DNA from: Actinacidiphila bryophytorum
GTDB lineage: Bacteria > Actinomycetota > Actinomycetes > Streptomycetales > Streptomycetaceae
Direction: 5' to 3'
NCBI RefSeq assembly: GCF_016916835.1
Contig: NZ_JAFFIX010000028.1
Coordinates: 1-64,000 of the forward strand
Length of the DNA stretch: 64,000 nt
Positions within the stretch are counted from its first letter, which is position 1, and the number at the start of each line of letters is the position of its first letter. Below, piece by piece: positions 36,458-45,023 of the stretch. The position numbers and the translations under genes are program-made. A model generated the notes under the pieces. The model made no database searches. It was given only the letters and a program-made list of their open reading frames with translations, and was not told the DNA's origin.

Positions 36458-36634
36458 GCCGTGTTTTGGAAGTAGCGCCGTCCGCCCACAGGGCGGGCCC
36501 CGCGGCGTCTGGTACGTGCGATCGCAAGGCGGAGGGTCGTCCTCGTAGTGGGCCTACTCGGACGACTCCGACAACGCAGCGAGCGTGCGTGCCAGACGCC
36601 GCGGGGCAGGCGGGACTTCCAAAACACGGCCTAG
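36454..36634. mobile_element. MITE with perfect terminal inverted repeats
   Basis: The ends are CTAGGCCGTGTTTTGGAAGT (36454-36473) and its exact reverse complement (36615-36634). CTAG on each side is the probable target duplication, leaving an element of about 173 bp. A second pair of inverted arms lies inside (around CCCCGCGGCGTCTGG and its complement CCAGACGCCGCGGGG), so most of the element can fold on itself. No transposase is encoded. It sits exactly at the stop codon of the TPM gene, which the CTAG preserves. The size, ends and duplication suggest mobilisation in trans by an IS5-like transposase. Confidence 0.85.
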
Positions 36635-36692
36635 CCCTCACGGCCGCGAGACCCTCTCACCCGCAGCACAACCAATCACCAGGGAGCCGGCG

Positions 36693-37412
36693 ATGACCAG
36701 CAAGCAGACCGTCCTCGGCCGGGTGGCGCAGCTCGCGAAGGCGAACATCAACGCGCTGATCGACCAGGCCGAGGACCCGCAGAAGATGATCGACCAGCTG
36801 ATCAGGGACTACAGCAACAACATCGGCGATGCCGAGGAGGCGGTCGCCACCACCATCGGCAACCTGCGCCTGATGGAGCAGGACCACGCCGAGGACCTGG
36901 CCGCCGCCAAGGAGTGGGGCGACAAGGCGCTGGCCGCCAGCCGCAAGGCCGACGAGCTGCGGACCGCTGCCTCCACCGCGGAAGCGGACCGCTTCGACAA
37001 CCTCGCGAAGATCGCCCTCGGGCGCCAGCTGCAGTCCGAGCGCGAGGCGGCCGCCGCCGCCCCGGCCATCGCCTCGCAGACCGAGGTGGTCGCCAAGCTC
37101 AGGACGGGCCTTGACCAGATGAAGGCCAAGCTCTCCGACCTGCAGGCCAAACGTGACTCCCTGGTCGCCCGCGCCAAGTCCGCGCAGGCGCAGAACCGGA
37201 TGACGGACGCGGTCAAGAGCGTCGACGTGCTCGACCCCACCAGCGAACTGGGCCGCTTCGAGGACAAGGTGCGCCGCGAGGAGGCGCGGGCCAGGGGCAA
37301 GGAGGAGCTGGCGGCCTCCTCCCTCGACGCGCAGTTCGAGGCGCTGGACGCCCTCGGCGACGGCGCCGAGATCGACGCCAGGCTCGCCCGCCTCAAGGCC
37401 GGGGCGGCCTGA
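36693..37412 (+). CDS. pspA: PspA/IM30 family membrane-stress protein
   Basis: A 239-residue, almost fully helical protein of the ESCRT-III-like PspA/Vipp1 family, which binds stressed membranes. The amphipathic helix 0 region is at the N-terminus (TSKQTVLGRVAQLAKANI), followed by the family motif NALIDQAEDPQKMIDQLIRD and long charged coiled coils. The ATG at 36693 has AGGGAG six bases upstream. Only 58 bases separate it from the MITE, so its promoter either lies in that short stretch or is supplied or modified by the element. It lies downstream of the TPM-domain gene. Confidence 0.93.
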   Translation: MTSKQTVLGRVAQLAKANINALIDQAEDPQKMIDQLIRDYSNNIGDAEEAVATTIGNLRLMEQDHAEDLAAAKEWGDKALAASRKADELRTAASTAEADRFDNLAKIALGRQLQSEREAAAAAPAIASQTEVVAKLRTGLDQMKAKLSDLQAKRDSLVARAKSAQAQNRMTDAVKSVDVLDPTSELGRFEDKVRREEARARGKEELAASSLDAQFEALDALGDGAEIDARLARLKAGAA

Positions 37413-37449
37413 GAAGCGCAGGCCCGAGCGCGCAGGCGGTACCCGAGAA

Positions 37450-37526
37450 CCGGGACCCGCGTACCCGGGACCCGGGACCCGGGACCCGGGACCCGGGACA
37501 CGGGACCCGCGTACCCGGGACCCGGG
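37450..37526. repeat. GGGACCC heptamer array between convergent genes
   Basis: Runs of ACCCGGG units (about five in a row at 37473-37500) are flanked by two identical blocks CGGGACCCGCGTACCCGGGA (starting 37451 and 37501, period 50). The unit contains the palindrome CCCGGG, so the array can fold in many registers. It ends directly at the stop codon of the phosphatase gene on the minus strand and may act as a shared terminator. Confidence 0.85.
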
Positions 37527-40091
37527 TCAGAACATGCTCAGCAGCTCGTCCACGGTCGGCGTCGCCACATGGGACTGCCGCCCCGGCAGGGCGAGTTCGA
37601 ACCACACGGTCTTGCCGCGGTGGGTGCGCCTGCTGCCCCAGCTCTCGCTGAGCATGGTGACCAGCTGCAGCCCGCGCCCGCCCTCGTCGGTGTCGCGGGC
37701 GCGGCGGCGCCGCGGCTGGACCAGGGCGCTGTCCCACACCTCGCACACCAGGGTGCGGTCCAGCAGCAGCCGCAGCCTGATGTCGCCGTAGCCGTGCCGC
37801 AGCGCGTTGGTGACCAGCTCGCTGACCAGCAGCTCCGTGGTGTCGACCAGGTCGCCGAGGTCCCAGGCGAGCAGCTGGTCGCGGGCCAGTTCGCGCGCCC
37901 TGGCGACCGAGGTGGGCTGCGGCTTGAGCGTCCAGTCGCCGACCTGGTCGGCGGGCAGGCCGCGGATACGGGCCATCAGCAGCGCGATGTCGTCCTCGCC
38001 GTGTGCGGTGTCGACGGTCGCGAGCACGTGGTCGCAGATGTCCTCCAGGGGCCGCTCGGGGCCGTCGAGCGACTGCCGGAAGGCGTCGAGGCCCTCGTCC
38101 AGCGGGAGGCTGCGGGACTCGACGAGGCCGTCGGTGTAGAGGGCGAGCAGTGCGCCCTCGGGCAGTTCGACCTCGCTCTCCTCGAACGGCTCGCCGCCGA
38201 CGCCCAGCGGCACTCCCCTGGGGAGTTCCAGCAGCAGCGGCGATTCGCCGGGCTCAACGACGACCGGCGGCAGGTGGCCCGCGTTGGCGATGGTGCAGCG
38301 GCGGGTGACGGCGTCGTAGACGACGTAGACGCAGGTGGCGAGGTAGACCTCGGTGAGGTCGGAGTCGCCGCGCTCCTTGGTCCTGCGGGTGCGGCCAGGG
38401 GTGGGCGCGCCCAGGCCCCGTACGACCTCGTCCAGGGCGCTGAGCACCTCGCCCGGCTCCAGGTCGAGCATCGCCAGCGTGCGGACGGCGGTGCGCAGTT
38501 CGCCCATCGCGACGGCGGCGCGCAGGCCGCGGCCCATGACGTCGCCGACGACCAGGGCGGTGCGGTGCCCCGGCAGTTCGATGACGTCGAACCAGTCGCC
38601 GCCGACCTCGGTCTCCATGCTGCCGGGCAGGTAGCGGCAGGCGATGTCCAGGCCCGCGGCCTCCGGGTCGTCGGGCGGCAGCAGGCTGCGCTGGAGGATC
38701 AGGGCGCGCTCGTGCTCGCGGCGGTAGAGGCGGGCGTTGTCGATGAAGATGGCGGCGCGCGCGGCCAGTTCCTCGGCGAGCATCCGGTCCCGCTCGGTGA
38801 AGGGCTCGCTGCCCTTGGCGCGGGAGAACTGCACCAGGCCGAGCACGGTGTCGCGGGCGACCATCGGCACCACCAGGGTGGACTGCACCAGGGCGCCGCC
38901 CAGGTCCTGCCCGCCGTCGCCGTCGAGCACCTGCGGCTGCGCGGTGCGCAGGGCGCGGGCGCTGGCGGAGCTGAAGCGGTAGCGGTGGACGGAGCCGACC
39001 GAGACCGGCCCCGCGTCGGCGGAGACGTCGTCGTCGTCGCCGGCCATCGCCACGGGCGCGTCGGACACGGAGCTGGCGAAGGCGACCCTGCGCAGCTCGC
39101 CGCTGCCGTCGGTGGTGCCCGACAGCTCCTCGGCGCCGGACAGCAGCGCCTGGTAGAGGTCGACGGAGGCCAGGTCGCAGAAGTGCGGCACCGCCACGTC
39201 GAGCAGTTCACGTGCGGTGGTCTCCAGGTCGAGCGAGGTGCCGATACGGGCGCCCGCCTCGTTGAGCAGCGCCAGGTTGCGCCGGGCGTGTGCGGCCTCC
39301 CGCTCGGCGCGCTGCCGCCCGGTGACGTCCATGGCCAGGCCCGCGACGCCGATGGGGCGCCCCGAGGAGCTGTGCAGCCGGTAGAGCGAGATCGACCAGC
39401 GGCGCCGCCCGGGGTCGCCGGGCACGGTGCCGACCAGCGGCATGTCCAGCACCGGGTCGCCGGTCTCCAGCACCTGGCGCAGCGCGGCGGACAGCCGGTC
39501 GGCCTCGACCCGGGACAGGAAGTCGTGGGGGCCGCGGCCGCGGTGCTCCTCCGCGGGGCGGCCGAAGACGGTGGCGAAGCGGTCGTTGACCCGGATCAGC
39601 CGCAGCTGGTTGTCGAAGAGCACGAAGCCCATCGGGGACTGCCCGAAGACCGCCTGGGAGGCGGCGAGGTCGGTCTCGATCTGGCGCAGCGTGGCCACGT
39701 CGACGGCGATGCACAGGGCGCCGCGGTCGGCGGGCATGACGTACACCTCGGCCAGGCCCTCGCCGCCTGACGCGTCGTTGTACGGCACGAGCCCGGTCCA
39801 CTCGCGGCCGTTGAGGATGTCGGCGAGCCGCTCGTGGGCGCGGGTCTGGACGTGCGCGGGCGCGAAGGCGGCGACGGGGTCGCGGCCCACCGCGTCGTCG
39901 GCGGAGACGCCGAAGAACTCGGCGGCGCGCTCGCTCCACTGCTCGATGCGTCCGTCGGGGCCGAGCGAGAAGGAGGCGACTCGTATGTAGTCGTAGATGG
40001 AGCCGGGCGGACTGGACTGCCAGACGGCGGTCTGGGCAGCCGCGTCCGCATCGTCTCCTGGCGGAACCGCCCCTGCTGGCATGTCGCTCAC
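37527..40091 (-). CDS. PAS-PAS-GAF-SpoIIE phosphatase with C-terminal HATPase domain (paralogue A)
   Basis: An 854-residue signalling protein: two PAS domains (about 30-130 and 150-265), a GAF domain (about 280-450), a PP2C-type SpoIIE phosphatase domain (about 475-700; GGDWFDVIEL and GDVMGRGL supply the metal-binding Asp region), and a C-terminal HATPase_c domain of the RsbW class (about 730-850; ELVTNALRHG and DEGGRGLQLV). Such proteins usually tune partner-switching cascades that control alternative sigma factors. The GTG at 40091 has GGAGGGG 8 bases upstream. It is followed closely upstream by a second protein of the same architecture. Confidence 0.9.
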   Translation of the reverse strand: MSDMPAGAVPPGDDADAAAQTAVWQSSPPGSIYDYIRVASFSLGPDGRIEQWSERAAEFFGVSADDAVGRDPVAAFAPAHVQTRAHERLADILNGREWTGLVPYNDASGGEGLAEVYVMPADRGALCIAVDVATLRQIETDLAASQAVFGQSPMGFVLFDNQLRLIRVNDRFATVFGRPAEEHRGRGPHDFLSRVEADRLSAALRQVLETGDPVLDMPLVGTVPGDPGRRRWSISLYRLHSSSGRPIGVAGLAMDVTGRQRAEREAAHARRNLALLNEAGARIGTSLDLETTARELLDVAVPHFCDLASVDLYQALLSGAEELSGTTDGSGELRRVAFASSVSDAPVAMAGDDDDVSADAGPVSVGSVHRYRFSSASARALRTAQPQVLDGDGGQDLGGALVQSTLVVPMVARDTVLGLVQFSRAKGSEPFTERDRMLAEELAARAAIFIDNARLYRREHERALILQRSLLPPDDPEAAGLDIACRYLPGSMETEVGGDWFDVIELPGHRTALVVGDVMGRGLRAAVAMGELRTAVRTLAMLDLEPGEVLSALDEVVRGLGAPTPGRTRRTKERGDSDLTEVYLATCVYVVYDAVTRRCTIANAGHLPPVVVEPGESPLLLELPRGVPLGVGGEPFEESEVELPEGALLALYTDGLVESRSLPLDEGLDAFRQSLDGPERPLEDICDHVLATVDTAHGEDDIALLMARIRGLPADQVGDWTLKPQPTSVARARELARDQLLAWDLGDLVDTTELLVSELVTNALRHGYGDIRLRLLLDRTLVCEVWDSALVQPRRRRARDTDEGGRGLQLVTMLSESWGSRRTHRGKTVWFELALPGRQSHVATPTVDELLSMF

Positions 40092-40321
40092 TCGCCCGAC
40101 CCCTCCAGCTCAGCACACATGGACCGGTTGGAGCTGAGTATTCAGCATGCGGACCGTCCAGCACACGGTCTTGTCGATCACAGCATCATCTCGGCTCGCG
40201 GGGTACGGGGGCCGTCCCCTGGACACCTCGGTCGCACCTTTCGCTCTCGTCTCTTCGGGATACCCGGCACACGCCCTGCGAACCATTTCGGTGATCACGG
40301 CGCGGGCGCCCGTCACAGGCG

Positions 40322-42883
40322 TCACGGCAGTGCCAGTTCGAACCACACGGTCTTGCCCAGCGGCCCGTGTCTGGTCCCCCAGCGGCGCGACGCACCAGCC
40401 ACCAGCTGCAGTCCGCGGCCGCCCTCGTCCTCCGCGGTGGCGACCCGCTCGCGCGGCGGGTCGGGCAGCGGGTCGGACACCTCGACCAGCAGCGAGGCGC
40501 CGCGCACCATCCGCACCCCGATGGGTCCGTGGGCATAGCGCAGCGAATTGGTCACCAGCTCGCTGACCAGCAGCACCGTGACGTCGGTCAGCTCGGGCAG
40601 CTCCCACTCGGCCAGCGCGTCCCGCACCCGGCGGCGGGCCAGCCTGACCGCGCTGGCCTCCGCGGGGAAGGTCCACGCCGTGGTCGAACCGCTCGGCAGT
40701 GTGCCCAGGCGTGCCATCAGCAGGGCCACGTCGTCGGGCTCGCGCCCGGGTTCCATGGTGGCGAGCAGTTCGTCACAGGCGTCCTCCAGCGAGTCCAGCG
40801 GGCGGCACAAGGTGGAGCGGAGCCGTTCCAGGCCGGTGCTGATGTCGTGCCGGCGGGACTCGACCAGCCCGTCGGTGTAGAGCACCAGGACGGTGCCGTC
40901 GGGCACGTCCAGCTCGGTCGTCTCGAAGCGGACGCCGCCGACGCCGAGCGGCACCCCGGGCGGCAGGAAGTCGAGCAGCCGCGCCTCGATCGTGCCGGGC
41001 CGCTCGCCCGGCTCGACGAGCACCGGCGGCGGGTGGCCGGCCTGGGCGATGGTGCAGCGGCGCGTGGCGGGGTCGTAGACGGCGTAGACGGCGGTGGCCA
41101 TCCAGCCCTCGGCCTGGTTCTGCGCCAGGTCGTCGCCCAGTTCGCTGACCCGGCGCAGCAGTTCGTCCGGCGCCATGTCCAGGCCCGCCAGGGTGCGTAC
41201 GGCGGTACGCAGCCGGCCCATGGTCGCCGCCGCGGACAGGCCGTGGCCCATGACGTCGCCGACCACGAAGCCGACCCGGCCGCCGGCCAGCGGCAGCACG
41301 TCGAACCAGTCGCCGCCGACCTCGGCCGCGCTGCTGCCGGGCACGTAGCGGTAGGCGACGTCCACACCGGGGGCTGCGGGAGTGGATCGCGGCAGCAGGG
41401 AGCGCTGGAGCATCAGGGCGCCCTCGCGCTCGCGAACGTACAGCCGCGCGTTGTCCAGCGAGGCGCCGCCGCGGTCGGCCAGCTCCATGCCGAGCGCCAC
41501 GTCCTCGTGGTCGAACGGCTCGCGGCCGTCGGCCCGGCTGACCACCAGCAGGCCCAGCACCACCCCGTGCGCGCGCAGCGGCAGCACCAGCAGCGACCGG
41601 ATGCCCACCGCGAGGGTCGCACGCACCTTGGGGTCGTCGGGGAAGGTCATGTCGGCCAACTCGTCGCGCGAGGCGAGCAGTTTGGGCCGGCCGGTGGCCA
41701 GCACCTCGCCGAAGGGCGACTTGCGGTCGAAGGACATCGCCTGCCCCGGCCTGATCATCCGCACGACGTCGGGGCTCCAGGTGATCGCCCCGACACCGGT
41801 CTGCCGCATCGGGGTGCTGGCGCTGTACGGCGCCGTGGGCAGCTCGCCGCCGTCGGCCAGCTGGGAGTGCAGGACGACGCCGGAGTAGTCGCAGAAGGTC
41901 GGCACCAGGGACGCGGCCAGCTCCTCGGCATTGCGCCGCACGTCCAGCTGCCCCGCGATCCGCCCGCCGACGTCGTTGAGCAGCGCGAGCCTGCGCCTTG
42001 CCCGTTCGGCCTTGGACGCGGCCTCGACCCGCTCGGTCACGTCGATCACCGTCGCGCTGATGCCCAGCACCCGGCCCGCCCGGTCGGCGAGCCGGTGGTA
42101 GGACAGCGACCTGTGCCCGTGCCCGCCGGGCGCGGGCGAGACCAGGTCGATCACCGGGCGCCCGGTGACCAGGACGTCCCGCTGGAGTGCGGTCAGCGAC
42201 TCGGCGTCCCTGACGTCGAGCACGTCGGCGACGGTCCTGCCGATGTGGTCGGCCACCGTCCGGCCGTTCATCCGGGCCAGCGCCTCGTTGACGCGGACGT
42301 AGCGCAGCTCCTTGTCGAAGATCGCCACGCCCAGCGGTGAGGCGTCGAAGAGCGAGTCGAGCGCGGCCAGGTCGTGTTCGAGGGTGCGCAGCCGGCTGGT
42401 CTCCACCATCGAGGCCAGCACGAACGGCCGGCCGTCCCCGTCCACCAGCAGCGAGGCCCGCGCCTCGACCTGCACGGTGTGGCCGTCGCGGTGCCGCAGC
42501 GACAGGATGCCGTCCCAGCGCCCGCCGCGCAGCAGTTCCCCGAGGATCTGCTCGGCCTGCCCCGGCGACGGTTCCGGCCGCGACCCGGCGGCGGGCTGCC
42601 CGCCCGGCCCGAACAGACCGCCGACGCGGCGCCCGACGATGTGCTCACCCGCCCAGCCGAGCACCTCCTCGGCCAGCGGGCTCCACAGCAGCACCCGCCC
42701 CGAGGTGTCGAGCATGACCACGGCCACCCGCAGGGTGTCCATCAGGGTGCCGGCGCCGGTCCCGCCGATGTCCGGTTCCGACTCCGGCGGCTCGGACGGC
42801 TCGGACGGCTCGGGCGGGCCGGGCGGGGGGTGGTGGTCGGCGGGCGGCTGCGCGGCAGGCGGGGTGTCGCCGCTGTCGCTCAT
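40322..42883 (-). CDS. PAS-PAS-GAF-SpoIIE phosphatase with C-terminal HATPase domain (paralogue B)
   Basis: An 853-residue paralogue of the downstream gene. It has an acidic Pro-rich N-terminus (PPEPSEPSEPPESEPD), two PAS domains (about 50-270), GAF (about 290-450), SpoIIE phosphatase (VGGDWFDVLPL, VGDVMGHGL), and HATPase_c (ELVTNSLRYA, DEGGRGLQLVAGASRRWG). The ATG at 42883 is preferred over an in-frame GTG three codons earlier because GGGGG lies at good spacing. Paralogues A and B are separated by 230 bases without a strong hairpin, so co-transcription is possible. Confidence 0.9.
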   Translation of the reverse strand: MSDSGDTPPAAQPPADHHPPPGPPEPSEPSEPPESEPDIGGTGAGTLMDTLRVAVVMLDTSGRVLLWSPLAEEVLGWAGEHIVGRRVGGLFGPGGQPAAGSRPEPSPGQAEQILGELLRGGRWDGILSLRHRDGHTVQVEARASLLVDGDGRPFVLASMVETSRLRTLEHDLAALDSLFDASPLGVAIFDKELRYVRVNEALARMNGRTVADHIGRTVADVLDVRDAESLTALQRDVLVTGRPVIDLVSPAPGGHGHRSLSYHRLADRAGRVLGISATVIDVTERVEAASKAERARRRLALLNDVGGRIAGQLDVRRNAEELAASLVPTFCDYSGVVLHSQLADGGELPTAPYSASTPMRQTGVGAITWSPDVVRMIRPGQAMSFDRKSPFGEVLATGRPKLLASRDELADMTFPDDPKVRATLAVGIRSLLVLPLRAHGVVLGLLVVSRADGREPFDHEDVALGMELADRGGASLDNARLYVREREGALMLQRSLLPRSTPAAPGVDVAYRYVPGSSAAEVGGDWFDVLPLAGGRVGFVVGDVMGHGLSAAATMGRLRTAVRTLAGLDMAPDELLRRVSELGDDLAQNQAEGWMATAVYAVYDPATRRCTIAQAGHPPPVLVEPGERPGTIEARLLDFLPPGVPLGVGGVRFETTELDVPDGTVLVLYTDGLVESRRHDISTGLERLRSTLCRPLDSLEDACDELLATMEPGREPDDVALLMARLGTLPSGSTTAWTFPAEASAVRLARRRVRDALAEWELPELTDVTVLLVSELVTNSLRYAHGPIGVRMVRGASLLVEVSDPLPDPPRERVATAEDEGGRGLQLVAGASRRWGTRHGPLGKTVWFELALP

Positions 42884-43071
42884 GCGTCGCACCCCCGACC
42901 GGGTCGGGCCGGGTCCACCCGGCCTCTTCCAGGGATTTACCCCTTCTCACCCGATATTCCCCCATACGCCCGCCCGACGCGTCCGCACATCCGCCGCAAG
43001 GAGGAGGCAGCACACGGCTGACCGGCCGCGGATCCGGCGGGAGGGGGCTCCCCCGGCCCGCAGAGCGCGCC

Positions 43072-43367
43072 TCAGGCCCCGCCCAGCCGGGAGGCCACCC
43101 AGTGGACCGCCGGGCGGTCCTGGGGCAGCCAGTCGACGCTGTCGAGTTCGGCCCGGCCCAGCCAGCGCAGCTCGTCGTGGTCCTGCAGCGGCCGCGGGTC
43201 GCCCGACAGCAGCCGGGCCGTCCACACCTGCAGGACCAGTGCACCCCCGGCCACCGGCCACTGCCCCGGCACCCGCTCCAGCGGCTCCACCTCGACGCCC
43301 AGCTCCTCACGCAGCTCGCGCACCAGCGCGCCCTGTGCGCTCTCGCCGGGCTCCAGCTTGCCGCCGG
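43072..43367 (-). pseudogene. C-terminal half of split MutT-type Nudix hydrolase
   Basis: The frame carries the Nudix box from its first glycines (GGKLEPGESAQGALVRELRE, Glu and Gly in place) to a normal stop, but has no start and no N-terminal strand. At 43367 the reading passes straight into element sequence. The missing N-terminus (ending WELPG) lies 7.2 kb away at 50553-50672. Joining the two at the shared CGCCGG gives an in-frame 133-residue protein of normal MutT size. This part alone cannot fold as a Nudix enzyme. Confidence 0.9.
43362..43367. repeat. Left core attachment site CGCCGG
   Basis: Left of this core is host Nudix sequence (CAGCTTGC), right of it element sequence (TTCTCTAGGC). 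It matches 50561-50566 exactly. In the host gene the core falls in the Pro-Gly-Gly codons at the start of the Nudix box. Confidence 0.85.
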
Positions 43368-43424
43368 TTCTCTAGGCTATTCTCATCTGTCGGTTCCTTA
43401 CGCATCACTCTCGGAGCTGCGCAC

Positions 43425-45023
43425 GTGAACACCCTGGAACGCTGGACCGTCGACTTCTACGACTTCTCTGCCCCACCCTCTGTCACCGCAGATCCTCAGC
43501 TTCCCGCTCTCAGGGATCTGCACACCCGAGCCGCCCGGAACGGTGCCCGCCACGGCACCCCTGTGATCCTTCCGCCGTCCGGCCGCCCGGATTCCCGGAT
43601 CAACCTCTTCTTCCGGGAGGGGCGTATGGCCACCTCCCAGCCCGGCACCTGGCGGCGCTACGCCTACGCCCTCGTGGTGTGGCTGGACTTCCTGGACGCC
43701 GTCGGCACGACCTGGGACCGGGCCACGGTCCACGACGTCGAGGCGTTCAAGGACTGGCGCATCACCGACACCCGAAACTCCGAGCGGGTACGGGCCACCT
43801 CGTTCGACACAGATCGGGCCGGCCTCAACAGCTTCTACACCTGGGCGAGTTCCCGGTTCGGCACGACGAACCCGGTGGCGACCGTGCGTGCCGACGACGA
43901 GGCTGCTACGCGGCAGGCGTACGGACGCGGGCGACGTGACCCGCTGCGTCCGGCCGGATCGTCGAGCCGCCAGGTGAAGTGGCTCCTGCGGGGTGCGCTG
44001 GAGCAGTGGCGGGACATCGGGCTTCGCGGCTACGGCTTCGACGGTCTGCGGCGAACCGGCCGACGGACCGGCGGCTTCAACGAGGACCGGGACACCGCCT
44101 TCGTAGACGGCTTATACGGGACGGGGCTGCGGCTTCGCGAGTGGGCCAGCATCCTCGATGTGGAGCTTCCGGCCTCGGGCGGCGAGCGGATGGGCACAGC
44201 GTGGCTCGCGGCCAAGTGCGCCAAGGGCGGCCGCGACGGACGCACGTACTGGATTCCCCGGAGGGTGCTGCAGTCCGTCGAGGGCTACCTGGATCCGCTG
44301 GAGGGATCCCGGGCCGAGGTGATCCGCCGCGCGCAGCGGCAGGGGCGCTACGAGCGGCTGCCGGGCGTGCGTGTCGTCACCGGTCACGTCCCCCGCGCCC
44401 GGAGCCTGCACATGATCACCGCGGACGGCTCGGAGATCGTGGCCCTGGACGAGCTGACGCCTGACGACCGCCGCCTGTTGTTCCGCCGGACCGAGCAGGG
44501 GCTGGAGCCGCTGTGGGTGTGGCTGTCGGTCAACGGGCTGCCGAAGAAGCCGCACAGCTGGGAGGACACCTTCGACGCCGCGAACCGGCGGGTGGCCGAG
44601 GCGTGGCTGCGCAAGACCGATCCTGACGGGCGGCTGGGCGAGGAACAGCGGGAGCAGGTGCGGCGCGAGTGCCCTCTGTGGGCGACGCCGCACATGTGCC
44701 GCCATTCCTTCGCCTTGAAGTGGTTCTCAATCCTGTCGCTGCTGGAGGAACGCCGCCTGGAGGGTTTCTCCCCCGACGAGATCGAGGACTTCCGCGACCA
44801 GTTGGGCGACATCTGGCTCCAGTTGGCGGTTCTGCTCGGTCACAAGCATCCCGACACCACGCGTGACCACTATCTGGAGCCCTTCACCGGCTTGCAGGTG
44901 TGCTACCTGATGGCGCTTCTTGACGACGATGAGAAGTCGGGGGTGGACACTCTCGTGCGGATCTTCGCCCGGCACGGCGGCTCGGTCGTGGGTCCTGTTG
45001 TCGCAGCGGGGGCGGACCGATGA
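43425..45023 (+). CDS. Tyrosine recombinase 1 of the element
   Basis: A 532-residue site-specific recombinase. An N-terminal SAM-like core-binding domain (about 60-190; TWRRYAYALVVWLDFLDA) precedes the catalytic domain. Catalytic residues seen are R236 (TGLRLREW), H423 and R426 (HMCRHS), H473 (LGHKHPDTT) and nucleophile Y483 (DHYLEPF), so the set is complete. The GTG at 43425 has GGAG 8 bases upstream and lies only 58 bases inside the left border. The longer open frame upstream crosses the border and the host Nudix gene and is not real. Its stop overlaps the next recombinase start (ATGA). It is the best candidate for the main integrase. Confidence 0.88.
   Translation: MNTLERWTVDFYDFSAPPSVTADPQLPALRDLHTRAARNGARHGTPVILPPSGRPDSRINLFFREGRMATSQPGTWRRYAYALVVWLDFLDAVGTTWDRATVHDVEAFKDWRITDTRNSERVRATSFDTDRAGLNSFYTWASSRFGTTNPVATVRADDEAATRQAYGRGRRDPLRPAGSSSRQVKWLLRGALEQWRDIGLRGYGFDGLRRTGRRTGGFNEDRDTAFVDGLYGTGLRLREWASILDVELPASGGERMGTAWLAAKCAKGGRDGRTYWIPRRVLQSVEGYLDPLEGSRAEVIRRAQRQGRYERLPGVRVVTGHVPRARSLHMITADGSEIVALDELTPDDRRLLFRRTEQGLEPLWVWLSVNGLPKKPHSWEDTFDAANRRVAEAWLRKTDPDGRLGEEQREQVRRECPLWATPHMCRHSFALKWFSILSLLEERRLEGFSPDEIEDFRDQLGDIWLQLAVLLGHKHPDTTRDHYLEPFTGLQVCYLMALLDDDEKSGVDTLVRIFARHGGSVVGPVVAAGADR

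Noticed and set aside
36466-36696. Small frame inside the MITE
   Set aside because: It lies within the inverted-repeat element and overlaps the pspA start; there is no ribosome site or domain.
37450-37526. CRISPR array
   Set aside because: The units are 7-base direct repeats without spacers, and no cas genes are present.
42312-43424. N-terminal extension of recombinase 1 into the host region
   Set aside because: It crosses the element border and runs antisense to the phosphatase and Nudix genes. GTG 43425 has a ribosome site.
43362-43424. tRNA attachment site for the integrative element
   Set aside because: No tRNA-like sequence lies at either border; the target is protein-coding.
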